Shown piece after piece: positions 33,400 to 43,900 of a DNA stretch of 64,000 nucleotides (positions within the stretch are counted from its first letter, which is position 1; every line of letters begins with the position of its first letter). Origin of the DNA: Tribonema minus. Its lineage: Eukaryota > Sar > Xanthophyceae > Tribonematales > Tribonemataceae. Location: NCBI GenBank assembly GCA_017506865.1, contig JAFCMP010000039.1:62001-126000 (forward strand), given 5' to 3'. The position numbers were made by a program, and so were the translations under genes. The notes under the pieces were generated by a model. The model was not told the origin of the DNA and searched no databases. It was given only the letters and a program-made list of their open reading frames with translations.

Positions 33400-36184
33400 C
33401 GCCGCCTCCACCACTGCCGCAGACGCCCCGTACGGGCGCGGCTGCTACATCTGGGCGGACGGCGGGCGCTACGAGGGCAACTTTGCGGCGACGGCGCCCG
33501 GCATCGGCCACGACGTCGCCTTCCCTAGGCCCGACGGCAGGGCGCACGGGCGCGGCGCGCGCGTGTGGGCGTCGGGCGCGCGGTACGAGGGGGGATTCGC
33601 CGGGGGCCTTGCGGACGGGCACGGCGCTCAGACTCAGCCGGACGGCGAGAGGTGAGGGGGGGCGCTGTTACGTGATGGCGAGCGCGCCGCGTGGAAGCGC
33701 ACGCGTGCGGGGGGGGGGCGGGGTTAAGGGTAGGGGTGGGCGCGCAGTCGCAGCTGGACGGCGAGAGGTGAGGGGGGGCGCTGTTACGTGATGGCGAGCG
33801 CGCCGCGTGGAAGCGCGCGCGCGCGGGGGGGGGGGGGGTTAAGGGTAGGGGTGGGCGCGCAGTCGCAGCCGGACGGCGAGAGGTGAGGGGGGGGCGCTGC
33901 CGCGTCACGGCGGCGAGCGCACCGCTCGAAAGCGCGCGAGGGGGGGGGGGGGGGGGGGGGTTCAGTCTGTTTTGTTCTTCATCAAATGCGGTAGATGTAC
34001 AGATTTTGTTCATGTCGTGGTTGAGTTTTTGCTCACTGTGAATACACCGCGCAGACCCCCGCATGCTTCTGGCGTGTGCGCGCTGCTGGTGTCGACCTGC
34101 GGCTGCTCGTCGACGTGCTGTAGCGGCCGTTTTCAATGGGTGCGCGTGCGGCAGACGCGCGAGTGCCGTGAACGCGCGCGGCATCAGCGTGCAGCCGGGC
34201 GGCGCAAGGCGAGGCCAACCACCAGTGCGCTCCGCAATGTACAGTGTCAATAGAGGGGCGTTCCGGGGGCATGCAGCGCAAGCGGCGCGCCACTCGAGGG
34301 CACAAGGCATCGTTTTGGGCGCAGCGGGTCACAACACGTGACGCCCCGACTGCAGCCCCTGTGATATTGGATGATGCGGGGGCTCCTGAGCGCTGCCTTA
34401 CCCTCCCTGGCTCATGCCTTACACTACTGCACGTGAAAAAACGGCAGCTCTTGCTCGGCGACGCGCCCGTACACGTGACCCACCGGCGCCGCCAGCGCTG
34501 AGAAGTGCACTGCGCGCGCCTCCGGCTCCAGCCCATCGTCGCCGAACTGCGCTGCGCCGCCGGCTGTGTAGGCATCTCTTCGTAAGCTGAGCCCTAAAGC
34601 TCGCCCTGACTCCAGCCTCATCTCCAACCCCAACCCCCACGTGCGCTGCACGACCCGAACGCTGCGGCACCTCACCCCCCCTCCCCTCCAACCCTACCCC
34701 CCCCCCCCCCCCCCCCCCGCTCCCAGGTACGAGGGCCCCTTCAAGGCCGGCCTGCGCCACGGCGCCGGCGTCTGCTGGTGGGGCAACACGAGCGGCGCGC
34801 CGTTCACCGAACTGCGATGCACCGCCCGCTATGTAGACATCTCTTCGTAAGATGAGCCCTAACCCTCGCCCTGACCCCAGCCTCAACCCCAATCCCAACC
34901 GCCAGGTACGAGGGCCCCTTCAAGGCCGGCCTGCGCCACGGCGCCGGCGTCTGCTGGTGGGGCAACACGAGCGGCGCGCCGTTCACGTGCGCGCTGCGCC
35001 GCGCGCACCCCGGCCGCGCGCGCTGCCGCTTCGAGGGCGTCTGGGAGCGCGGCGCGTGGGCGGAGGGGCGCTTCACGTGCGCCGACGGCCTCACGCGCGC
35101 GGGCACGTGGCGCGACGGTGCGTGCCCCCGCTGAAGCGGCGATTGAAGTAGGCAGGCTCGGGAGGACACCACCGCTGGTACTGTAGCAGTCTGTTCACGC
35201 CAGACGCTTCGCAGCGGTAGGGGTCCTCTGATGCTCGCGCACCACCGCCGCGTCACGCCACCATCACTCTGGTTGTGAAAAACGTCTTGCATGACTCTCA
35301 TCCAGCGGTGGCGGCGCTCCCACGACGTCCCGCCAGGCAAACTCCACGGCCACGGCGCGGCGCGCCTCGTGCCCGCCGTCGGCGCCGCCGCGACCGCCGA
35401 CGCCGGCGGCTTCTACCGCGCGCGCCGCTACAGCGGCGCCTTTGCCGACGGCGCGCGCAACGGCTTCGGCGTCCTCGTGTACGGCGGCGGCGACAGCGTC
35501 GCGGCGCACTTCGTGCGCGGGCACGCGCACGGCATTGGCGTCTACCGGCTGGGCGGCGGCGCGCGGCTGCGGCCGGCGCGCATGGACATGGGCACGCGCG
35601 CGGCGTGGCTCGACTGGGACCAGGTGGAGGACTCAGAGGTGCGTGAGGTCGGAGTTGAGGTTAGGACTAGGGTTAGGGTTTGCATGATCGACCGCCAGGC
35701 GCAGGCCTTGTATCATGTGGGAATGCGGAAAACTGCCTTCTGCGCGGCAATGGCAGCGCGGACGTGTTGCTTACTTGGAGAGTCTCGCTGTCACGACGCG
35801 CACCCCTGTCAGCTGGCCGGTCGCCATGCGTATGGCGGACTGCGTTCACATACAGTTTAGTAGACATTTGTGCATGAGAGACGCGCTGGTGCGTTGCGCA
35901 TGCTGCCGTGCGTGTGCGCCATGCGACTGGCTTGCAGCGCTGTGCCTGACGCATGCTATCGCGCATGCGCGCCGTCTGCTTTGCAGCTGGTGCGGCGCGT
36001 CAGGGAGTCCCACGAGCTGCGGCCCAACGTGCTCATGAGCGCGGACTCGAATGAAGTGCGGCGCGTCGCGCAGCTGCTCGGAGAGGGCGGCGGCGACGCG
36101 AGCGCCACTGCGACGCGCTGCGCTGCTGCCGAAGGCGCGCTCATCGCTGTGGAGAGCGCATCAGCGATCGTCCTGAGTCAGTAG
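29575..36184 (+). CDS. MORN-repeat protein
   Basis: Protein built from about 14 MORN repeats (YxGxxxxGxxxGxGxxxxxxG), a fold found in junctophilins, PIP kinases and protist cytoskeletal or basal-body proteins, often at membranes. Nine exons: 29575-29673, 30082-30295, 30981-31221, 32144-32210, 32849-32993, 33423-33651, 34906-35117, 35337-35638, 35987-36184; 1707 nt, 568 residues, every phase matching. Sample repeats: SIYE/GTITDGRREGEGVLKY; YVGEFKANHFHGYGHMTYG; YDGEYK/DGLQHGRGTRTFS; YEGEW/FEGEPHGEGAMRYA; YEGTFLN/DAPYGRGCYIWA; RYEGPFKAGLRHGAGVCWWG; YSGAFADGARNGFGVLVYGG. After the repeats comes a non-repeat tail ending in exon 9 (VLMSADSNEVRRVAQLLGEG...). No kinase, SET or membrane domain is seen, so the role is unknown. 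Exon 7 has an upstream duplicate (34727-34846), also splice-competent; including it would add 40 codons. A uORF overlaps the start. Confidence 0.88.
31191..31332 (+). repeat. Tandem copy of the MORN exon-3 end with its donor
   Basis: GCGGGCAGGGCGCGTACGAC followed by GGCGAGTACAAGTGAGTGAG occurs at 31191-31230 (true exon end) and again at 31286-31325, 95 bp on. The second copy is essentially identical, so it is recent and has a fully usable GTGAGT donor. Confidence 0.85.
32041..32091. other. Perfect 23-bp inverted repeat (hairpin) in MORN intron 3
   Basis: Arm TCATTGATCTGGCACGCGGC plus GCC (32041-32063), loop TCAGC (32064-32068), exact reverse complement at 32069-32091. Its 3' side lies 53 bp before exon 4. 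It could fold in DNA or RNA; no mismatch is seen. Confidence 0.85.
33640..33960 (+). repeat. Three tandem copies of the MORN exon-6 end with donor and G run
   Basis: GGACGGCGAGAGGTGAGGGG starts at 33640 (true donor), 33756 and 33871, a period of 115-116 bp. Each unit continues GCGCTG, GCGAGCGC and a G run, then GGTTAAGGGTAGGGGTGGGC in the first two. The last unit ends in a G run of about 19-20. All three donors look functional; using a later one would shift the frame. Confidence 0.85.
34727..34846 (+). other. Candidate duplicated cassette exon 7A of the MORN gene
   Basis: An acceptor (CCCAG 34722-34726 after a long C run) is followed by the same GTACGAGGGCCCCTTCAAGG start as exon 7 at 34906, near-identical over about 83 bp. 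It ends with an alternative 3' part and a GTAAGA donor at 34847. Length is 120 nt with phase 2 on both sides, so it can be skipped, used before exon 7 through the 59-bp intron 34847-34905, or be a dead copy. A still more diverged relic of its 3' part lies at about 34545-34600 (GGCATCTCTTCGTAAGCTGA). Confidence 0.6.
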
Positions 36185-36925
36185 AATTTGACTGGCGCCG
36201 TTGCGATACACGATGCAGATTTGGGCAACCTAGTGCGTGGCACCTCCTTGTACATGGCAGCGGTACATTCAAGTTGGTACCTCGCTGAAGGCACCGGTCG
36301 ACTGACCGAAGTGAGTTGGCTGATCAACATGGTGCATGTGCATTGTGCCTCATCAGCAGAGTTGCCTACTAGTAAGCAGCAGTAAGCAGCAGGCGCAGCA
36401 ACTCAGCGCAGAATGGTGCTGCAGACCATCTTGCAACTTGCACTCAGTGAAGCGCCATGCTGTCCGCGCGTGGGACCAAAGTGAAAGGCACTAGGCACAT
36501 GCAGCTTCTTGGCGCCAGTTGGTCTTTGGCTTGCCTGTGCGCACTTTAGCACAATACAATCTTAAACATGCAGTATCATATCAAGGTGTTACGGCTTGAT
36601 GGTGTAGCTGTCGACGTGAATGTTGAATGCAGGCCTCAGGCGAATGCCGTAGTCACTTGCATCGGACGTGCCACATGTGTTGCTTGCTTTTCAGTTGCGC
36701 TGTTCAACAGTGCTTGCGGCATATGTATACTCAACATGACATTGACGGTAGGTGTGCAGAATGCAATCACTCTTTTATGTAATTATAATCTTGCGTTCAA
36801 AGCAGTCCCCTTGGTTCGTGCGACCCATGCATGTGAAACTTAAACTCAGGATGGGCCCAGTGTTGCAGGGTCTCACCAACTCAGTGGGGGCAGACACAGC
36901 AGCACCCAGTCTGCCACTAGTGCTG
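36185..36925. other. Short intergenic region between convergent genes
   Basis: Follows the MORN stop codon. It is AT-richer than the exons and contains the 3' ends of both genes. One plus-strand frame (36568-36843) has hydrophobic stretches but no family signal, and I do not call it. Confidence 0.4.
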
Positions 36926-39256
36926 TCAGCACTCATGCCCCGCCAGGTCCAGCATACCACAGTACATAGCGCCTGAACCAAGCAGTACAGAGCATCCTCT
37001 CTCTAATACGTACTGTATGTAGTCACATACAACGGTGCGGAGGAGCCGTCTGTGACAGATCAGCGCCAATGCACTCAAACCCAAGTTTTGCATGAGCTGG
37101 TGCACTCCATGAGATGAATCCGCTGAAGCAATCTCTACCATGATCATCCACATGCGCGTGCAGGCATCACGTGACATCCCCAAGAAATGCACTGCAGCAA
37201 CGGTGAGCATCGATGCACGTCCATTTGGCTCACCAACAGTCATACCGCCGCTGGGACCCTGTCCCTGCCAGTGCCACATGTGACTCGTCGGCAGCGCAAT
37301 ATGCTTACAGCACTTATGTGTGTGTGTGACAAAGCCAGCAGCACCAGGGCGTCTGCGGGGTGCATCCCTGCCCATGAACAGCTGCACCAGAGCAATATTA
37401 CGGCCACGATCACGGCCACGATCAAGATGATGGCGCGCTGCCACTACGCACCACCCAAGACTCACTACTTCAAGACTGCGCAGTGCGGTTGCGTGTGAAC
37501 TGAGACTGCTGTCACATGCTGGCAACAGCCTCAGGTGACTGAACGGATGTCATGCGCCTAGGCTCCGGTGAAGGCACGGCAAGCATTACGCACATACCGC
37601 TGCACATGAACGAGAGCAAGTCTTCCCAGCCTGGCTGGCTGCTGCCCGCGGGCACCTGCACGCGCTCAATCACGTGCGCAGCGGTCACCGTAGCAAAGCG
37701 CGCTTGCATCCACCAGTTGGTGCTGACTGCTGCAGCCGGCGACCGCTGCTGCCGACATGCAGCACTGCGAGCGTCGCGGCGCAGATCAGGCTATGTATCG
37801 CCATGAAGTGCGTACATGCACATGCGGTGCGTGTAGGTGCTCTCGCGCACAAGTACGTGTCGGCTGCGCGCATGTGTTCGTGCGTGCACGCACAGCAGCC
37901 CTCTCACAGGATGAGCACCGCGTGCGAATGCGACTCGCGGCGCTGCGGCGCGCGCGCCGCCCCTGCCGCCCCGCCGCCGCCGCCGCGCCGCGCAAAGCCG
38001 AGCACAGCCGCAGCGCCGCTCAGCGCCATGGGCACGGCGCGCACCATCAGCTTCAGCGCCGCGCTGCCGGGGATGTAGTTCTCCTCCCCCATGGGCTCAA
38101 GCGAGCGCCTAGCACGGGGGCTGATGGCAGAGGGCACGGGAGGGGCGGGCGGCGGCGGCGGCGGCGGCTGTGCTCCTACGGCGGCCGCGGTGCTGTGCGC
38201 TTGGAATGCTGCCGGGCGCGGCAGAGAGTCGCCATGCATGGCGCTGTGAGACGGTACCGTGCCTGCTGTCAATGGCGCTTCCGCGGCAGTTTCGGCACCA
38301 GTCCGGGCAGCAGCGACAGCGCCGTCCGCGGCTCGCTGCTGCGGAGGCGCCGCGGCCACAGCGCTGCGCAGCGGCGACGGCGGCACCACTGCCGCGCTGG
38401 GTGCAGCCGCGGCAGCGTCTAGCGCACCTCGCAGCGCCTGATTCAGCGCGTCCGCCTCCTCCGCCTTCCGCCGCCAGTGCGCCGCCGCCGCCTGCGCAGC
38501 CGCCGCAGCCGCCGCCGCCGTGTCCGTCCCGCTCTGCTGCTGCGGCTGCGGCTGCGCCTGCTGCTGCCGCAGCGGCGCCTGGAAGAGGTCCACGCGCGCC
38601 CGCAGCTTGCCGTTCTCGCGCTCCAGCTTGCGCAGCTGCTGCTGAGCATTGTCCCCGCGCTGCTGCTGCTCCTGCTGCTCGCCGCTCTCCCCGCTGCGCT
38701 GCGCGCCGCCGTGGCTGGGGACCGCCTCGCCCAGTGCCGCGGCAAACGCGGCAATTGTTGCATTGATGGCGTGGTGCTTGTCCAGCGTGTCTCTGACGCC
38801 GTGCAGGTTAGAGGCCAAAGCTTCGACCTCGCGAGGCTGGCCCTGCAACTGCCTGCACACTCGCAGCGCCTGGTCCAGCTGGCCCCTTTCCACAGCGCAC
38901 AGGTGGGACGCCTGCCTCACCTGTAGCTGCATGCCCTGCCATAGCTCGCTGGGGCTGCCCTGAACTGGTGCCGACAAGCCGGTGGCAAAGCTGGGATGAG
39001 TGCTGCTGCCACTCACAGAATGCTGCTCGTGCTGCTGCCGGAAGCTTGATGGTTGCTGCGATTGGTTGAGAATCGACATCAGGGTTTGCGCCTCGCCCTG
39101 GCGGTTGGCCTGCCTGATTGCTGCAGTGGTTGGGGGAGCAGTAGCGGGTGCAGATCCATGCAGCTGCCGGCGCTTGCGGTCCCTGTAGAGCTGCAGGTGC
39201 TGCCTGCCTGCTTCCACTGCAGCAGCCCTGTGATTCTGCTGCTGCGGCGGCGACAT
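36926..39256 (-). CDS. Coiled-coil protein of unknown function
   Basis: Not recognised. A long exon from ATG 39256 runs to 37908 (ATCCT/GTGAGA donor) and joins in phase to 37722-37598 and 37191-36926 (stop TGA), giving 579 residues. The N-terminal half is Gln/Ser-rich with basic YRDRKRRQLHG; a coiled coil follows (QQLRKLERENGKLRARVDLF), then Ala/Pro-rich linker with poly-Pro. The part spanning the splices is more hydrophobic: ALKLMVRAVPMALSGAAAVL, then LTNWWMQARFATVTAAHVIE, QPGWEDLLSFMCSGVHFLG and CTRMWMIMVEIASADSS. If the first splice is not used, the long exon simply ends at TGA 37904 (450 residues). The 5' end is also uncertain: CAG before CAGAATCAC at 39241 could be an acceptor, and a minus-strand frame at 40199-40470 with a GTGCGT donor could be an upstream exon. 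Confidence 0.5.
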
Positions 39257-40937
39257 GTGGACCTGGCAGCCTATACGACCTTCTGCACGCGTCGAGTCTA
39301 CCGTTTCTTTCAATTTTCTTCAAGTACTACTTTAAGTGCAGTACTGTTAGCGACATTCTACTTTACAGAAGCCCCTACATCACATGACATGACATGGACA
39401 TGTGACAGGTCGCTCTGCTCCCCGGCATCACCAGTTGAGGAGCGGATTGTTGAACACTGTGCGCCTGAAAAACGAACTTAAAACCAACTGATCAAGTGCA
39501 ACAACATCTAGATCAGCACTGGCATACATACCGGATAAAGGCGTGTGCATGTTGAAGAGGACACGTGTAATTCACACAGGACATGATGTGCATGATTTTG
39601 GGACGAGAGGGACATGCATGAGCATATGTGCCTGCTGGCGTGCGCACGCACATGGCGATGATCCTGCTTACACCACAGCATTTGGGCTGCTGCTCCATGA
39701 ATCTGGCCATTTGCCCTAGCAGAGCACAAATCAGAGTACCAGAGGAATGTAGCATTCAAATTACACACATAGTAGCCCCTACCAAACTAGAGTGGCATAG
39801 CGCAGGTCGGCACTACTGCAAGACAGCAAGCACACAGCGTTGAGGAGAGCAATAGCAAGTTGCAAGGCTTGCATTTGTCGGTCTGTCCGACCGCGCCTGC
39901 GCGGCTTGTGCGTGCGCGTGCATTTCGCGCCAGCTCTCATGCGCGCCGTCTGGTGTTCCAGGAGAAACATGGGAGCGGCGCGCCGCTGCCGCCTGTGGAG
40001 AAATCGCTTGTGCATGCATCCACACAGTCGTTCAGATCTATCAACATGATCTCTCCCCCTCCCCGCACCCCCACACCCCAAATACATCTAAAACCCCAAG
40101 GTGAAACCCAGCTCCCCCCCCAGAGCTCGATCATCGGCCCATTACATTAACCCCCTCCCCCCCTCCCCCCCCCCCCCCGTTACAATTTCTGCACGCACTT
40201 GTCGGATGGCGTCTCCATCCGCAACACTCCGGCCAGGGTTGTAGGCAGACAACGCGCTGCGCGCGCAGAGGCTGCGCAGCAGCGGCGATTTGTGTCGTGT
40301 GGCTCTGCCCAATCTTTCAATTTGGCGGCTGATGTACACGCACGCCGCCTCTCGCTCAGATACCCTTCCGGTGCTGCCGTTACGGCATGCCTGTTCAAAA
40401 CGTGCCTCGCTCGAGGGTGCTCCGGGGGGGGCGCCGCCTGCCCCCTTCGTCGCCTCCCTCCCGCCCCCTCCCCCCCCATCGCTCAACCCCCCCCCCCCCC
40501 CTCTCCCCAGCGTTTTAGCCGCCCATGCGCCTCTCCCCCTCCTTCCGGCGCTCTCTCTTTGAGTCTTTGGGCTTGACGGCTTACTGGCGACAGTGTTTGC
40601 GCTTCCGGGAGCGCGCTGCGCGCCCCCCTGGCGGCTCCTGCGCGAGCACTGTCACGGTGTGCCTCCGCAGCGGACGGCTGCGGTGGCCAGCGCCAGTGCG
40701 CGCGCGTGTCAAGCGAGCGGATCGCGGGGAGGCCCGGCCTTGCAGCGGGGGTGGGTGGGTGGGTGTGTGGGGCAAATGAAAAGCAGCGGCGGAGGCGGCG
40801 GCGACGGCGGCAGCAATCAGCTGCGCAGCAGGCACCGCTGTTGACGGCGCTAGCCCCCGCCGACGCGACAGCGGCGGCGCGAAGGCGCCATGCCCACCGC
40901 CGTCCTATCCTCTGCGCGCATGCGCAGCCCCGCGCCC
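39257..40937. other. Region between coiled-coil gene and casein kinase gene
   Basis: Contains C runs at about 40151-40178 and 40488-40506 on the plus strand. A minus-strand frame across about 40199-40470 (REAACVYISRQIERLG...) ends at CAA/GTGCGT and might be an exon, but the C runs point the other way. I leave it unresolved. Confidence 0.35.
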
Positions 40938-43900
40938 CTAGAAGAAGCGGTTCATGCTGCCGCTGCTGCCGCGCTTGCCGCCGCCGGCGTCGCCGCCGAT
41001 GGCGGCGCTGCCGGTCGTCGCGACGCGCGGCGCCGCGTAGCGCAGCGCAGCGGCGGCGGCCGCGTCGTCTTCGCGCGGCCGGTTGCGCGCGCTGCCGCTG
41101 CTGCCGCTCGGGTACGCGCCGCTGCCGCGGCTGCGCGTGGCGGCGGCGGGGGGCTGCGCCGCGGCAGCGGCGGCGGCGCCCGCGAGGCGCGGGTCGTTGG
41201 AGTAGCCGAGGCTGCCGGCGCCGCTGGTGGCGCGCACGGGGTTGCGCGAGCCCCTGCCGATGGCGCCTGTATTCAGGTGCCAGTGTAGCGATGACAGAGA
41301 CTTAGGCGGGAAGGTGGTAGGGGATGGATGGCTCTCATGAATGCCGCAGCAGGTGAGGTTAACATGCAGCGGGGGCTACGCGTGCATGGCCGCGTCAGCA
41401 GGCGAGCGGCGCTTGTGGATGCTGCCGTGTGCATGGCAGGCGTGCCTTGCTGACACTCTGCGTTGTGCTGACGCGTACGCTTATCGTGAAGTGCCACGTT
41501 TCCGCCCTGTACACTGCACTGCCTCTGAGAGGCAGCTCGTTGTAACAGCAGCATCTGTGATAGTGGGTGGCAGTCGCGGACATGACACAGCAGCTGTCTG
41601 GAGCGACGACAAGGCCAACAGACATCTTCACACTGACTTGTGAACATGGAAATGCTTATAATCAACAGCACTGGAAAGTCAATGCAGCCGCCAAACTTTG
41701 CCATGTCACAACTCACTTGTGGGCGTGCAAACGCTTGCCACCAGTAGCTGCGAACTATGATCAACAATGCGGCTCCACAAAGGTGTCAGGGCCTGCGTTT
41801 TTCTGCTCTCAGCACTCTAAGCAATCATCGCCGGGTCGCATGTAAGCTGAGCTCTGCCTCTACCATACCTTCAACTTGCATGCTATTACTTCAACTTGAT
41901 GAGGAGCGTGCCTCCAGATCACTGCTGCGTGAGCGCAGCCGACGCGCTCGCTGAAGCTTCACTCACGGTGAATGCGGTGAATGCATGGACCACCGCCAGA
42001 CTGAAACGGGTGATCACAATCCCATCTTGCTGACAAGTGCTTCTGAGATGCTGGCGAGCCACCTGTACTGTACAGGCTGTGCGACCTGTGAGCCCAAGTG
42101 TTGCGCACCATAACTTTGCTAGCCTGTCCTGCAAGACTCCGCTACAACAGATACTGCCACTGTGCTGCCAAAGACCTGATTGCAGCCTTCAACACTGACA
42201 CCACACAGCTGCCAAAGACCTGTTTGCAGCTTTCGGCACTGACACAGCAGTACGATACACGACACATGCCACAAGTACTCAACGGCCACAACGCGTGCTG
42301 CGCCTCACTTCTGCAGCATGCACGCTCCTCGTCACATGCGCCCAAGAGCACGAGGCACCATCGCCGACGCACCGTGGTCGCCCGCCGCGCCGCCCCCAGA
42401 GTCCTTCCTGTCGTCCCTGTCGCCGGCGCCCTCCCCGCGGCTGCGGCGGTCCCGCTCAGACCTCTCCGCGAGCTGAGCCTCGCCACCGCCCCCCCCCCCC
42501 GCCGCCCCCTCCAGGGCCCCCTCCGCCCCCCCCTCGTCCCCCGCGGCGCCCCCCTCCTGGTCCTCGCCGTCGCGGCCGCCGTCTTCGCGCAGCGGCCTCT
42601 CCGCGCTGCCGCGGGAGCGTTCGTTTTGCTGACAACGGGGGGGGGGGGGGGGAAGTGCGCGGTGAGCGCCATACGCGGTGCTGATGCCGGGAGCGGTGGC
42701 GGGGGTGCGCTGTGACTGCGATGTGTGTGTATGCCCCCGTGGAGCGGCGCGCTCGGAGCGCAGTCTCCTGCGCGCGCTCACGCCGCTGGCGGCTGTGCGA
42801 GGGCGCGTGCTGCAAGTGGGCTGCGCACGTGCCCGCAGGTGTGGATGGAAGCGCCTCGCTTCGCTGCCACTGACGGCAGCACGCTGTGAGCGGTGGCGCA
42901 CACCTATACATACACACCTGCCACGACGCTACTGCAAGGACCAGGCTAGCTGCACACACGGCTACACACTACTACGGGCGCCCGGCACGGCTGCCTGCAC
43001 ACGCGACACGGCAGTGGCGCCGCGTGCAGCCAGGCGGCGCCGCGGGCACCGACGGCGGCGCCTGCGCCAGCGACAACGACGCAGCAGGTGCTCACCAGGT
43101 TGAGCACCGTCCAGTCGAACATGTTGTCGTACTGGAAGCCCTTGCGGTAGAACAGCTCCTTGAAGAGGCGCTTGAGGTACGCGTAGTCCGGCCGGTCCTC
43201 GAACCGCAGCGAGCGGCAGTACTCAAAGTACGACCGGAACTCCGAGGGGTACCCCTTGCACAGCTGCTCCGTCGACGTGCTCATCTGCGGCGCGCCGCAA
43301 CGTATGGGGGAGAGGGGGGGGGGGGGGGGGGGAGCCCATCAGGCCGTGCCATTGGCGGGCTGACGCCTACATGTCAACATAGCCAGCTGCAGGTGGACAG
43401 ATGGCATGTTCGCCTTGCTGCCACTGTCGCCCGCGCACACCCGCAGCCGCGCTGCGGGAGCGAGGGGGCCGGACTGTTGAGCACTGTCACCGCCCCCCGC
43501 GGAGGCAGACGGCGCGACCGGTATCCGTGCGCGTGCGGCATGCAGTTCGCCGACGGCTCATGGAGGCTGCGCGTCGCACGTCCGCGCCGCCTGCTCCAAG
43601 CTGTCAGCGCCCTGAGCAGAGTTCCAGTGGTGCGCTCCACAGGATCGTCGCGCGTGTGCGTTCGCCTCCGAATCAACAGCAGCCATGCACTGCTTGCACC
43701 GTGCTCGAGGCGGCAAAGGGGTTTGAGTTCAGACAGAAATACGGGGGGGGGGATGATGCCTCGTGACCTGCGCCTGCTTGCCAACAACTGACAGCAACAA
43801 GACACTTGGAAGTCAGACAGCAGAAAGCGGGTGTGCGTGGTGATACATCAAGCAGTGACCTACCAGTGCCTGCTGCACGCTGAGGCGCATCGCGCATGCG

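Noticed and set aside
40199..40486. Minus-strand exon of the coiled-coil gene
   Set aside because: Frame and donor are plausible, but no convincing acceptor or ATG was found and adjacent C runs suggest the other strand; left unresolved.
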